This document shows positions 45,331-54,139 of a DNA stretch of 64,000 nt, piece by piece; the stretch's first letter is position 1; each line of letters starts with the position of its first letter. Location of the stretch: the NCBI GenBank assembly GCA_020024265.1, contig JAHHTW010000003.1, positions 1-64,000 on the forward strand, in the 5' to 3' direction. Both the position numbers and the translations under genes were made by a program. Below the pieces are notes generated by a model. The model was not told the DNA's origin. It worked only from the letters and a program-made list of their open reading frames with translations, and searched no databases. This stretch comes from Anaerotignum sp. (lineage in GTDB: Bacteria > Bacillota > Clostridia > Lachnospirales > Anaerotignaceae).

Positions 45331-48300
45331 TTATGCATCAATGGTAGAGATACACAGTGTGGTTTCTTCCAAAACATCCAAAAGAACACGTACCGTATCC
45401 AGTGCAGTAAACATGGTTACATTGTTTTCTACAGCACACTGACGGATTTCCCAGCCATCGCTGTTCTGCATGTCGCCAATATCTCTGGTATTGATGACAT
45501 AGGTTACATAACCATGACGGATGGATTCAATGATTTCATCACTGCCATCGCTGATTTTTGCACGTACTCTGGTACGAATGCCATGCTGTTTCAAGAATTC
45601 TGCTGTGCCTTTGGTTGCCTCGATATTGAAGCCCAGTTCATAGAAACGACGAATCAGAGGCAGTGCTTCTTCTTTATCCTTGTCTGCAATGGTTGCAAAT
45701 ACCGTGCCATAGTTCAGAATATTCATACCAGAAGCCTGCAAAGCCTTATACAATGCACGGTTGAGCTTGTTGTCATAACCGATTGCTTCACCTGTGGATT
45801 TCATTTCGGGAGAAAGGTATGTGTCCATGCCATGCAGCTTGGAGAAGGAGAATGCGGGAACCTTTACATACCATCTCTTTTTCTCATCGGGGTAAATACC
45901 GAAAATACCTTGTTCTTTTAATGTTTTGCCCAAAATTGCAAGTGTTGCAATGTCCGCCAGAGGGTAGCCGGTTGCCTTGGAAAGGAAGGGCACAGTTCTG
46001 GAAGAACGAGGGTTCACTTCGATGACATAAACATCATCATTTTTATCTACAATAAACTGAATGTTAAACAGACCACGAATACCGATGCCAAGTCCCAGTT
46101 TTTTTGTATAAGACAAAATGGTGCCTTTTGCCTTGGGGGATACGCTGAAGGTAGGGTATACACTGATGGAATCCCCGGAATGGATACCGGTACGTTCTAC
46201 ATGTTCCATGATGCCTGGTATAAATACATCAAAGCCGTCGCACACAGCATCTACTTCCAATTCTTTCCCCTGAATATATTTGTCAACCAGTACAGGCTGG
46301 TCTTCATTGATCTCTACAGCAGATTTCAGATAGGTACGCAGTGCTTCTTCATTTGCAACAATCTGCATTGCACGTCCGCCCAAAACATAGCTGGGGCGTA
46401 CCAGTACAGGATATCCGATTTCTTCGGCAGCCTTTACACCGTCTTCAATATTGGTAACTGCCTGTCCTTTGGGCTGTGGAATTTGCAGCTCTTCCATGAT
46501 TTTTTCAAAAGAATCTCTGTTTTCTGCCCGTTCGATGGCAGCAACATCTGTACCGATGATGGTGACACCACGTTCCATCAAAGGCTGTGCCAAATTGATT
46601 GCAGTTTGACCGCCCAAAGACGCAATAACACCCAGAGGCTTTTCCATTTCTACAATGTTCATAACATCTTCTACCGTCAGAGGTTCGAAATACAGCTTAT
46701 CGCTTGTGGTATAGTCTGTAGATACGGTTTCGGGATTGTTGTTGATGATGATGGATTCATAGCCGTAAGCCTTAATGGTTGCAACTGCACGTACGGTAGA
46801 ATAGTCAAATTCAATCCCCTGACCGATACGAATGGGGCCGCTGCCCAGTACAATGATTTTCTTTTTGTCACTGATACGGGATTCGTTGCCTTCTTCATAG
46901 GTGGAGTAGAAATAAGGAATATAACCACCACATCCGCTGGTTTCAATCATTTTATAAACGGGGAACATATTTGCTTCTTTTCTCAGGTGATAAATTTCAA
47001 TTTCCTTCTTGTTCCACAAAGCAGCAATGAATTTGTCAGAGAAGCCCATTTTCTTTGCTGTTTTCAAAATTTCCATGTTACCCACATGTTCTTTCAGTAC
47101 ATTTTCGTAATCCACAATATTTTTGATGGATTCCAAGAAGTATTTTGTAATCTGTGTTGCATCGAAAATATCATCCAGAGATACGCCATTACGAATCAGC
47201 TGTGCCACTGCGTAAATACGGTCATCTGGGCTTTTTGCAATATAGCTGAGCAGTTCTTCATTTGGCGTATCATCGAACTTTGCCATATGCAGATGGCATA
47301 CACCGATTTCTAAAGAGCGTACAGATTTGAGCAAGCATTCTTCAATGGTTTTGCCAATGCCCATAACTTCTCCAGTTGCTTTCATCTGTGTGCCAAGCGT
47401 ATTGGCGGCAGTTGCGAATTTATCAAAGGGGAAACGAGGCATTTTTGCCACAATATAATCCAGTGCAGGTTCAAAATTTGCATTTGTTTCAGAAATCTGA
47501 ATTTCATCCAGTGACATACCGATTGCAATTTTTGTGGTAACACGTGCGATGGGGTAACCACTTGCTTTGGATGCCAGTGCGGAGGAACGGGATACACGAG
47601 GATTTACTTCAATCAGATAATACTGCGAAGAATTGGGATCCAGTGCAAACTGTACGTTGCAACCACCTTCGATTTTCAGTGCACGGATGATTTTCAGTGC
47701 GCTGTCACGCAGCATATGGAAATCTGCATCGCTCAATGTCAAAATAGGTGCTACAACGATGGAGTCGCCGGTATGTACACCAACGGGATCAATATTTTCC
47801 ATACCACAAATGGTAATCGCATGGTCTGTTGCATCACGCATTACTTCGAATTCGATTTCCTTATAGCCTTTTACGCTTTTTTCTACCAGTACCTGATGTA
47901 CAGGGGAGAGTTTCAGAGCGTTTTCCATAATTTCTACCAGTTCGGTTTCATTGTTTGCAAAGCCGCCACCAGTACCGCCCAATGTAAATGCAGGACGCAA
48001 AACGACAGGATAGCCAATCTGTTTGGCAGCATCCAGTGCTTCTTCTACAGAATAGGTAATCAAAGAGGGGATTACAGGTTCACCGATTTCCTGACAAAGT
48101 TCTTTGAACAGCTCACGATCTTCTGCACGTTCGATACTTTCGCAGCTGGTACCCAGAAGCTCTACTTGGCATTCTCTCAAGATTCCTTTCTTTTCCAGCT
48201 GCATGGCAAGATTCAGACCAGTCTGCCCGCCAATACCAGGAACGATGGCATCCGGACGTTCATAGCGTAGTATTTTTGCGATATATTCCAGCGTCAAAGG

Positions 48301-48501
48301 TTCCATATATACTTTATCAGCAACCGTAGTATCTGTCATAATGGTGGCGGGGTTGGAGTTGACCAGTACCACCTCATAACCTTCTTCTTTCAAAGCAAGG
48401 CAGGCTTGTGTACCTGCATAGTCAAATTCGGCAGCCTGTCCAATCACAATCGGACCAGATCCAATAATCAAAATTTTCTTCAGATCGGTTCTCTTTGGCA
48501 T
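45331..48501 (-). CDS. carB: Carbamoyl-phosphate synthase large subunit CarB
   Basis: Makes carbamoyl phosphate from bicarbonate, two ATP and ammonia tunnelled from the glutaminase subunit CarA. 1056 residues in two ATP-grasp halves (LIIGSGPIVIGQAAEFDYAG and VLGSGPIRIGQGIEFDYSTV), with ATP loops RPAFTLGGTGGGFANNETEL and RPSYVLGGRAMQIVANEEAL. The C-terminal MGS-like allosteric domain includes ATKGTAEFLKQHGI. Start 48501 has GAGGAGG upstream. CarA would normally precede it in the operon but is not in the window. Confidence 0.98.
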   Translation of the reverse strand: MPKRTDLKKILIIGSGPIVIGQAAEFDYAGTQACLALKEEGYEVVLVNSNPATIMTDTTVADKVYMEPLTLEYIAKILRYERPDAIVPGIGGQTGLNLAMQLEKKGILRECQVELLGTSCESIERAEDRELFKELCQEIGEPVIPSLITYSVEEALDAAKQIGYPVVLRPAFTLGGTGGGFANNETELVEIMENALKLSPVHQVLVEKSVKGYKEIEFEVMRDATDHAITICGMENIDPVGVHTGDSIVVAPILTLSDADFHMLRDSALKIIRALKIEGGCNVQFALDPNSSQYYLIEVNPRVSRSSALASKASGYPIARVTTKIAIGMSLDEIQISETNANFEPALDYIVAKMPRFPFDKFATAANTLGTQMKATGEVMGIGKTIEECLLKSVRSLEIGVCHLHMAKFDDTPNEELLSYIAKSPDDRIYAVAQLIRNGVSLDDIFDATQITKYFLESIKNIVDYENVLKEHVGNMEILKTAKKMGFSDKFIAALWNKKEIEIYHLRKEANMFPVYKMIETSGCGGYIPYFYSTYEEGNESRISDKKKIIVLGSGPIRIGQGIEFDYSTVRAVATIKAYGYESIIINNNPETVSTDYTTSDKLYFEPLTVEDVMNIVEMEKPLGVIASLGGQTAINLAQPLMERGVTIIGTDVAAIERAENRDSFEKIMEELQIPQPKGQAVTNIEDGVKAAEEIGYPVLVRPSYVLGGRAMQIVANEEALRTYLKSAVEINEDQPVLVDKYIQGKELEVDAVCDGFDVFIPGIMEHVERTGIHSGDSISVYPTFSVSPKAKGTILSYTKKLGLGIGIRGLFNIQFIVDKNDDVYVIEVNPRSSRTVPFLSKATGYPLADIATLAILGKTLKEQGIFGIYPDEKKRWYVKVPAFSFSKLHGMDTYLSPEMKSTGEAIGYDNKLNRALYKALQASGMNILNYGTVFATIADKDKEEALPLIRRFYELGFNIEATKGTAEFLKQHGIRTRVRAKISDGSDEIIESIRHGYVTYVINTRDIGDMQNSDGWEIRQCAVENNVTMFTALDTVRVLLDVLEETTLCISTIDA

Positions 48502-48717
48502 AATGTAATTCCTCCTCTTTTTCATTCAGTCAGTGTTCTATATATAATGTAAGAAAGCAACAGACAGATTGTTTGTCACCTTCATATTATCTTATGATAT
48601 TTTTATTTTATACGGTTGTTTTCCTGCTGTCTAGAGTGTTTATAAAAAGTTTGTTTGATATAGACCGAAATTTGCCTTCATAGACGATGATGACAGCATT
48701 TGGGACATGCCCTCTCT

Positions 48718-49980
48718 TTATTTTTCTTGCCATACAATATTTCCATGATACATGGTCATTTTGCATTTACCGTAAACTTCCCAGCCGATAAAGGGGGTGC
48801 TTTTGCCCATGGAAAGGAATGTTTCGGGATCTATGACATATTTTTCATCCAGATTGTATACAGTCAAATTGGCAGGGCTGCCAACAGCAAGTGGTGTGCC
48901 AATGCCAAAGCGTGCGGATGGATTGGTATGCATCAATGCAATGAGTTTTTCCAATGTCAATCTGCCTGTTTTTACCAAATGCGTATAGAGAATGGGGAAA
49001 GCGGTTTCTAAACCTACAATGCCCATCATGCTGTGTGCGAGTCCTTTTCCCTTGTCCTCTGCGGTATGTGGTGCATGGTCTGTGGCAATCATCTCTATGG
49101 TACCATCCAGTATGCCGTCAATCAGCGCTTGCTGATCCTCTTTGCTGCGCAGGGGAGGGTTCATCTTAAAGCGACCATCTTCCTGTAAATCCATATCGGT
49201 CAGTACCAGATAATGCGGCCCTGTTTCACAGGAAACGGGAAGCCCTTCTTTTTTCGCCTGACGAATCAGCGCGACGCCTTCTTTTGTGGAAATATGGCAT
49301 ACATGATATTTGCATCCGGTTTTTCTTACCAATTCCAAATCACGTGCAATCTGTTTCCATTCGCTTTCGGAGCAAATTCCTTTGTGTCCATGAGCAGCAC
49401 AATAAGCACCATCATGAATGTATCCGCCTTTCAGTAATTCATTGACCTCACAATGTGCCGCAACAATTTTGTCTAATTTTCCGATTTTGTACATGGCTTG
49501 AAGCATCATTTCGTCATTTTGCACACCACGTCCATCGTCGGAAAATGCGCAGACATGCGGTGCAAGCGCATCGAAATCGGCAAGCTGCGTACCTCTTTCG
49601 CTCTTTGTAATCGCACCGTAGGGCAAGACTTCAATGCAGGCATCTTTTTGTATGATATCCAGCTGAGGCGATAGTGTTTCTGCACAATCCGGAACAGGAT
49701 CCAGATTTGGCATTGCACAGATTGTGGTATATCCGCCGTGTGCAGCTGCTTGTGTTCCGGTACGGATGGTTTCCTTATAAAAAAATCCCGGTTCTCTCAG
49801 ATGTGTATGTACATCAATCAAACCGGGAAAGACAAAACATCCTTCCAAATCAAAAACAACACTGCCTTTTTCTGGTACGTTGGAAGAAATATCGGTAATT
49901 TTACCATTGTTAATAAATACGTTGGTTTTTACAAATTTGTCCTGCATAAATACGTTTGCATTGGATAAAATGTATTTCAA
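48718..49980 (-). CDS. pyrC: Dihydroorotase PyrC (class I)
   Basis: Cyclises carbamoyl aspartate to dihydroorotate. A 420-residue amidohydrolase with the binuclear metal site VHTHLREPGFFYKET (HxH), AHCEVNE, CHISTKEG and the catalytic ATDHAPHTAEDK. The class I length and PGLIDVHTHLREPG pattern are typical. It is the first gene of the minus-strand pyrimidine operon, with a consensus promoter about 60 bases upstream. The 216-base gap to carB holds no gene and no clear terminator. Confidence 0.97.
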   Translation of the reverse strand: MKYILSNANVFMQDKFVKTNVFINNGKITDISSNVPEKGSVVFDLEGCFVFPGLIDVHTHLREPGFFYKETIRTGTQAAAHGGYTTICAMPNLDPVPDCAETLSPQLDIIQKDACIEVLPYGAITKSERGTQLADFDALAPHVCAFSDDGRGVQNDEMMLQAMYKIGKLDKIVAAHCEVNELLKGGYIHDGAYCAAHGHKGICSESEWKQIARDLELVRKTGCKYHVCHISTKEGVALIRQAKKEGLPVSCETGPHYLVLTDMDLQEDGRFKMNPPLRSKEDQQALIDGILDGTIEMIATDHAPHTAEDKGKGLAHSMMGIVGLETAFPILYTHLVKTGRLTLEKLIALMHTNPSARFGIGTPLAVGSPANLTVYNLDEKYVIDPETFLSMGKSTPFIGWEVYGKCKMTMYHGNIVWQEK

Positions 49981-50040
49981 TGTATTCGCTCCTTTCTTCT
50001 GTCTGCATGGTTGTTCTATATTTCTTTACAAATTGTCAGT

Positions 50041-50069
50041 AGTATATCATAAGCTTATATTCATGTCAA
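50041..50069 (-). promoter_or_regulatory. Sigma-A-type promoter of the pyrimidine operon
   Basis: On the minus strand TTGACA (50069-50064) and TATACT (50046-50041) are separated by exactly 17 bases. Transcription would start near 50034, leaving a leader of about 54 bases before pyrC. That leader is too short for a classical PyrR attenuator. Confidence 0.85.
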
Positions 50070-50102
50070 GAATTTCTTTTATACAAAAATTTTCGTTGCA
50101 GA

Positions 50103-50130
50103 TTGACAGAAAATAAAAAAATGTGATAGA
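50103..50130 (+). promoter_or_regulatory. Probable promoter of the purine operon
   Basis: TTGACA (50103-50108), a 16-base spacer, then GATAGA (50125-50130) preceded by TGT. The -35 is perfect and the -10 weak. It sits about 25 bases before the start of the ZTP aptamer, as expected for a riboswitch leader. Confidence 0.6.
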
Positions 50131-50154
50131 CTAACTTTGTTAAAAGAAAAGAAA

Positions 50155-50399
50155 ATGGCTTTCTGTAACTGACGGATTTGTGGTAGACCACAGGGGAGCA
50201 GAAAGACCATGTAAAGCAGCGCAGTACAGGTGCCTAGACTTTTGGTTTATATGGTGCGGATGGATTTGCATGAAAGAATGTGTGAAATAGAAGCGGTGGT
50301 GTTTCGATGATGAAAAAAATGGGCGAACAACAATCGCTTCTTTATCATTTTATACCTTTTGTGCAGATGCCTGCTTTTGTCGACCGTCTGGGCAGTCCT
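50155..50399 (+). promoter_or_regulatory. ZTP (pfl) riboswitch controlling the purine operon
   Basis: The pfl motif halves are present: 5' GTAACTGACGG (50165-50175), the small hairpin GTGG/CCAC (50180-50191), GGGGAGCA (50193-50200), and the 3' half CCGTCTGGGCA (50384-50394). ACGG pairs with CCGT to close the aptamer. ZTP/ZMP riboswitches sense AICAR phosphates that pile up when formyl-folate is short, and turn on purine and folate genes. The linker between halves is long (about 180 bases). The 3' half runs into a terminator (50390-50434), so ligand binding should relieve termination ahead of purE. Confidence 0.88.
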
Positions 50400-50434
50400 G
50401 TTTTTGATACCAAGCAATAGGACTGTCCTTTTTT
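50390..50434 (+). terminator. Riboswitch-controlled terminator before purE
   Basis: GGGCAGTCCT (50390-50399) pairs with AGGACTGTCC (50419-50428, one G-U), followed by six T. The first arm includes the last bases of the conserved CUGGGCA of the ZTP aptamer, so aptamer and terminator are mutually exclusive. Confidence 0.9.
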
Positions 50435-50457
50435 GTATGTTTCAAGGAGGTTTTTTC

Positions 50458-50952
50458 ATGAAGAAAATCGGTATTGTAATGGGTAGCGACAGCGATCTGC
50501 CCGTATTGGAAAAAGCAATGACTACATTGGACAAATTTGCAGTACCTTATGAAGTACATGTATACTCTGCACACAGAACACCTGTACAAGCAAAGGAATT
50601 TGCGCAAAATGCAAGAAAAAATGGCTTTGGCGCAATCATTGCGGCAGCCGGTAAGGCAGCGCATTTGGCAGGTGCAATTGCGGCAAATACAACGCTGCCT
50701 GTGATTGGCATTCCTGTAAAATCCTCTACTTTGGATGGACTGGATGCATTGCTTTCTACGGTACAGATGCCAGGCGGTATTCCGGTAGCAACAGTAGCCA
50801 TTGATGGTGCAGAAAATGCTGCGCTTTTGGCAATTCAAATTTTGGGCGCATCTGATGAAGCGTTGGCACAGAAGCTGGATGCTGCAAGAGCAGAAGCAGC
50901 AGAAAAGGTTCTGGAAAAAAATAAAGCAGTAGAAGCAAAATACAACAAATAA
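50458..50952 (+). CDS. purE: N5-carboxyaminoimidazole ribonucleotide mutase PurE
   Basis: Converts N5-CAIR (class I) or AIR plus CO2 (class II) to CAIR. 164 residues. Signatures are VMGSDSDLPVLEKAM, VYSAHRTPVQAKEFA, IAAAGKAAHLAGAIAANTTL and PVIGIPVKSSTLDGLDAL. The AAGKAAHLAG stretch is the class-deciding loop; class I enzymes usually read AGGAAHLPG, so the class is uncertain from motif alone. No purK is in the window. AAGGAGG is 7 bases upstream. It is the first gene of the operon and directly behind the riboswitch. Confidence 0.96.
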   Translation: MKKIGIVMGSDSDLPVLEKAMTTLDKFAVPYEVHVYSAHRTPVQAKEFAQNARKNGFGAIIAAAGKAAHLAGAIAANTTLPVIGIPVKSSTLDGLDALLSTVQMPGGIPVATVAIDGAENAALLAIQILGASDEALAQKLDAARAEAAEKVLEKNKAVEAKYNK

Positions 50953-51060
50953 AGAAGAAAGACAATCTTTTGGATTGCCTGTGCAATACAATTGGGGTAA
51001 GCGAGTATCAATCATACAATAGAGAAGGAAAACCAGCAAAAAAGATTGGAGTGTAAAAGA

Positions 51061-52500
51061 ATGAGCAATATTCATGAGGAATGTGGTGTATTTGGCGTAT
51101 ATGCAAAGGAAAAGACAGCAGTTGCTTCCACAACATATTATGGTCTGTTTGCATTGCAGCACAGAGGACAGCAAAGTTGTGGGATTGTTGTCAATGATGA
51201 TGGTGTATTTCAGTATCATAAGGACGCCGGACTGGTCAACGATGTCTTTACACCGGAAATTCTCAATAAGCTGGGGGAAGGCAATATGGCAGTGGGTCAT
51301 GTGCTTTATGGAAAATCCAGCCCTGCTGATCGACTGAATGCACAGCCCATGGTAGTCAACCATATCAAGGGTAAAATGGCACTGTCTCATAATGGTAATT
51401 TGGTAAATTCTTGTGAATTGCGTGAGGAATTGGAATTACAGGGCTCTATTTTCCATACAACAAGCGATACAGAGGTTATTTCTTATGTGATTACAAAGGA
51501 GAGATTGCAGGCATCTTCGATTGAAGAAGCGGTAAATCGTGCGATGAATCGCATCAAGGGTGCATATTCGATGGTTGTGATGAGTGCATCCAAAATGATT
51601 GCGGCAAGAGATCCTCATGGCTTCCATCCGCTGTGCTATGGGATTACAGAAGATGGTACATATATCATTGCATCTGAAACATGTGCGCTAGATACAGTCA
51701 GTGCAAAATTTATAAGAGATATTGAACCTGGCGAAATTGTAGTGTTTGATGGTGACGAAATCCGCAGCATTCGTGACCATGTTGGAGAAACCCCCAGACA
51801 TTTATGTATTTTTGAACACATTTATTTTGCAAGACCAGACTCTATTGTAGATGGTGTGAGCGTACATCGTGCAAGAGTGACAGCAGGTGCTTGTCTGGCG
51901 ATGTCCCATCCCGTACAGGCGGACGTTGTGATTGGTGTTCCAGACTCCGGTTTGGATGCAGCGATTGGGTATTCCAGACAGTCTGGTATTCCTTATGGCA
52001 TTGGTTTTATCAAAAATAAATATATTGGACGTACATTCATTGCACCAGGACAGAAAACCAGAGAAGACAAAGTAAGAATCAAACTGAATGTGGTTTCTGA
52101 AACAGTAAAGGGCAAACGGGTTGTTTTGGTCGATGACTCCATTGTAAGAGGCACGACATCTGCACGTATTGTAAAGCTTTTGAGAGAAGCAGGTGCAACA
52201 GAAGTGCATATGCTTTCTTCGGCACCTCCCTTCCTGCATCCTTGTTACTATGGTACAGACATTGACTCTCGTGAAAATTTGATTGCTGCAAATCATACGA
52301 TAGAAGAAATCTGTCAGATTATTGATGCGGACAGTGTTGGATATTTGAATTTGGAACATGTTGGAATGCTCATGGGGGTACAGAAGGGCGAGGGCTATTG
52401 CAGTGCTTGTTTTGATGGCTGCTATCCGACAGAGGTACCCTCTAAACCATGTAAACATAGATTTGAAAAAAAGTTAAGTGAAAGGGGAAAAACAAAATGA
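51061..52500 (+). CDS. purF: Amidophosphoribosyltransferase PurF
   Basis: Commits PRPP to purine synthesis. 479 residues. After a 7-residue propeptide comes the Ntn nucleophile Cys in EECGVFGVY; the glutaminase domain has LQHRGQQSCGI and LSHNGNLVNSCELRE. The phosphoribosyltransferase PRPP motif is RVVLVDDSIVRGTTSARIVK. Cysteines in the C-terminal EGYCSACFDGCYP fit the [4Fe-4S]-containing Bacillus type. The start at 51061 gives the right propeptide; a TTG at 51046 is less likely. It overlaps purM by 4 bases. Confidence 0.98.
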   Translation: MSNIHEECGVFGVYAKEKTAVASTTYYGLFALQHRGQQSCGIVVNDDGVFQYHKDAGLVNDVFTPEILNKLGEGNMAVGHVLYGKSSPADRLNAQPMVVNHIKGKMALSHNGNLVNSCELREELELQGSIFHTTSDTEVISYVITKERLQASSIEEAVNRAMNRIKGAYSMVVMSASKMIAARDPHGFHPLCYGITEDGTYIIASETCALDTVSAKFIRDIEPGEIVVFDGDEIRSIRDHVGETPRHLCIFEHIYFARPDSIVDGVSVHRARVTAGACLAMSHPVQADVVIGVPDSGLDAAIGYSRQSGIPYGIGFIKNKYIGRTFIAPGQKTREDKVRIKLNVVSETVKGKRVVLVDDSIVRGTTSARIVKLLREAGATEVHMLSSAPPFLHPCYYGTDIDSRENLIAANHTIEEICQIIDADSVGYLNLEHVGMLMGVQKGEGYCSACFDGCYPTEVPSKPCKHRFEKKLSERGKTK

Positions 52501-53534
52501 AAAGCCAGAGTGAAAGCTACAAAGCTGCAGGTGTAGACATTACCGCAGGATACCGAGCAGTGGAACTGATGAAGCAGCATATTGCAAGAACAACAACATC
52601 TGGTGCAATGTCGGATATTGGTGGCTTCGGCGGTTTGTTTGAAATGGATTTGACAGGCATTGCAAAGCCTGTATTGGTAAGTGGTACAGATGGTGTGGGT
52701 ACCAAGCTGAAACTTGCTTTTTTGATGGATCAGCATGATACGGTAGGTATTGACTGTGTTGCTATGTGTGTCAATGATATCATTTGCTGTGGTGCAAAGC
52801 CGCTGTTCTTTCTGGACTACATCGCAGTAGGCAAAAATTTCCCTGAAAAAATTGCTTCTATCGTATCGGGCGTAGCGGAGGGCTGTGTACAGTCTGGCGC
52901 TTCTCTGATTGGCGGGGAAACCGCAGAAATGCCCGGTTTTTATCCCGAAGATGAATATGACCTTGCTGGTTTTGCAGTAGGTGTGGTAGACAAAGATAAA
53001 ATACTGAATCATAACACCATTCAGCAAGGAGATGTTGTGATTGCACTGCCTTCCAGCGGTGTGCATTCCAATGGTTTCTCTCTGGTACGCCGTGCGTTGG
53101 ATGTGGAAAATGCAGATATCAAAACACCTCTTTCAGAGCTGGGAGGCAAATCTATTGGTGAAACACTTTTGGCTCCGACGAAAATTTATGTAAAACCTAT
53201 GCTGGCACTGTTTGAAAAAGTGACTGTCAAAGCGGTTTCTCATATTACAGGTGGCGGCTTCTATGAAAATATTCCCAGAAGCATTCCCAAAGGCTTTGGT
53301 GCAAAAATTGAAAAAGATGCATTGCGTATTCCACCTATTTTTGGCATGATTGCAGAAAGAGGCAATATTCCTGAAAGAGATATGTTCAATACATTCAATA
53401 TGGGTGTTGGTATGAGTGTTGTGGTAGCAAAGGAAGACGCAGATCAAGCATTGGAAATTCTGCATGCAAATGGAGAAGATGCATATATCATGGGTGAAAT
53501 CATTACTTCTGAGGAAGGTGTGGTCATATGCTAA
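52497..53534 (+). CDS. purM: Phosphoribosylformylglycinamidine cyclo-ligase PurM
   Basis: Closes the imidazole ring of FGAM to give AIR. A 345-residue ATP-dependent AIRS-fold enzyme: LVSGTDGVGTKLKLAFLMD, DCVAMCVNDIICCGAKPLFF, LIGGETAEMPGFYPEDEYDL, GLPSSGVHSNG-like ALPSSGVHSNGFSLVRRALD, and HITGGGFYENIPRSIPKG. It starts in the purF stop codon and overlaps purN by 7 bases. Confidence 0.98.
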   Translation: MKSQSESYKAAGVDITAGYRAVELMKQHIARTTTSGAMSDIGGFGGLFEMDLTGIAKPVLVSGTDGVGTKLKLAFLMDQHDTVGIDCVAMCVNDIICCGAKPLFFLDYIAVGKNFPEKIASIVSGVAEGCVQSGASLIGGETAEMPGFYPEDEYDLAGFAVGVVDKDKILNHNTIQQGDVVIALPSSGVHSNGFSLVRRALDVENADIKTPLSELGGKSIGETLLAPTKIYVKPMLALFEKVTVKAVSHITGGGFYENIPRSIPKGFGAKIEKDALRIPPIFGMIAERGNIPERDMFNTFNMGVGMSVVVAKEDADQALEILHANGEDAYIMGEIITSEEGVVIC

Positions 53535-54133
53535 AAACAAAAATAGCAGTTTTTGTTTCTGGCGGTGGCACAAATTTACAAGCATTGATTGATGCGCAAA
53601 AGACAGGTACATTGCATAGCGGTGAGATTGCACTTGTTTTGGCAAGCAATGATCAGGCATACGCACTGAAAAGGGCAGAGCAAAACGATATTCCGTATTC
53701 TGTTGTCAAACGCAAGGAGTTTGCAACACAAGAGGAATATGAAGCAAAGCTCAAAGCGGTACTTACAGAAAACCAGATTGATTTGATTGTATTGGCTGGT
53801 TTTATGTCTATATTAAGCGAAAACTTTACCGCAGCTTACCCAAAGCGTATCATCAACATCCATCCTTCTCTCATTCCCTCATTTTGTGGCAAGGGCTATT
53901 ATGGCTTAAAAGTACATGAAGCAGCACTTGCTTATGGTGTAAAGGTGACAGGTGCAACGGTGCATTTTGTCAATGAGATTCCGGATGGCGGCGAAATTTT
54001 ATTGCAAAAAGCAGTAGCAGTCCACAAGGGAGATACCCCTGAAGTATTGCAGCGCCGTGTGATGGAGGAAGCGGAGTGGGTTTTGCTGCCCGAGGCAACA
54101 GAAATGGTTTCCAAAAGCTTGCAGAAAGGATGA
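53528..54133 (+). CDS. purN: Phosphoribosylglycinamide formyltransferase PurN
   Basis: Formylates GAR with 10-formyltetrahydrofolate. 201 residues: FVSGGGTNLQALIDAQ (phosphate loop), VLAGFMSILSENF, the catalytic IINIHPSLIPSFCGKGYYG (Asn-His), and GATVHFVNEIPDGGEIL (Asp). The start lies inside purM, showing coupling. It depends on formyl-folate, the state the upstream ZTP riboswitch reports. Confidence 0.97.
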   Translation: MLKTKIAVFVSGGGTNLQALIDAQKTGTLHSGEIALVLASNDQAYALKRAEQNDIPYSVVKRKEFATQEEYEAKLKAVLTENQIDLIVLAGFMSILSENFTAAYPKRIINIHPSLIPSFCGKGYYGLKVHEAALAYGVKVTGATVHFVNEIPDGGEILLQKAVAVHKGDTPEVLQRRVMEEAEWVLLPEATEMVSKSLQKG

Positions 54134-54139
54134 TTTGCA

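Noticed and set aside
48502..48717. PyrR attenuator or separate promoter between pyrC and carB
   Set aside because: No PyrR-binding loop, antiterminator/terminator pair or well-spaced promoter could be drawn with confidence.
50350..51390. 346-residue minus-strand open frame across purE and purF
   Set aside because: Antisense to two certain genes and to the riboswitch terminator; no motif or start signal.
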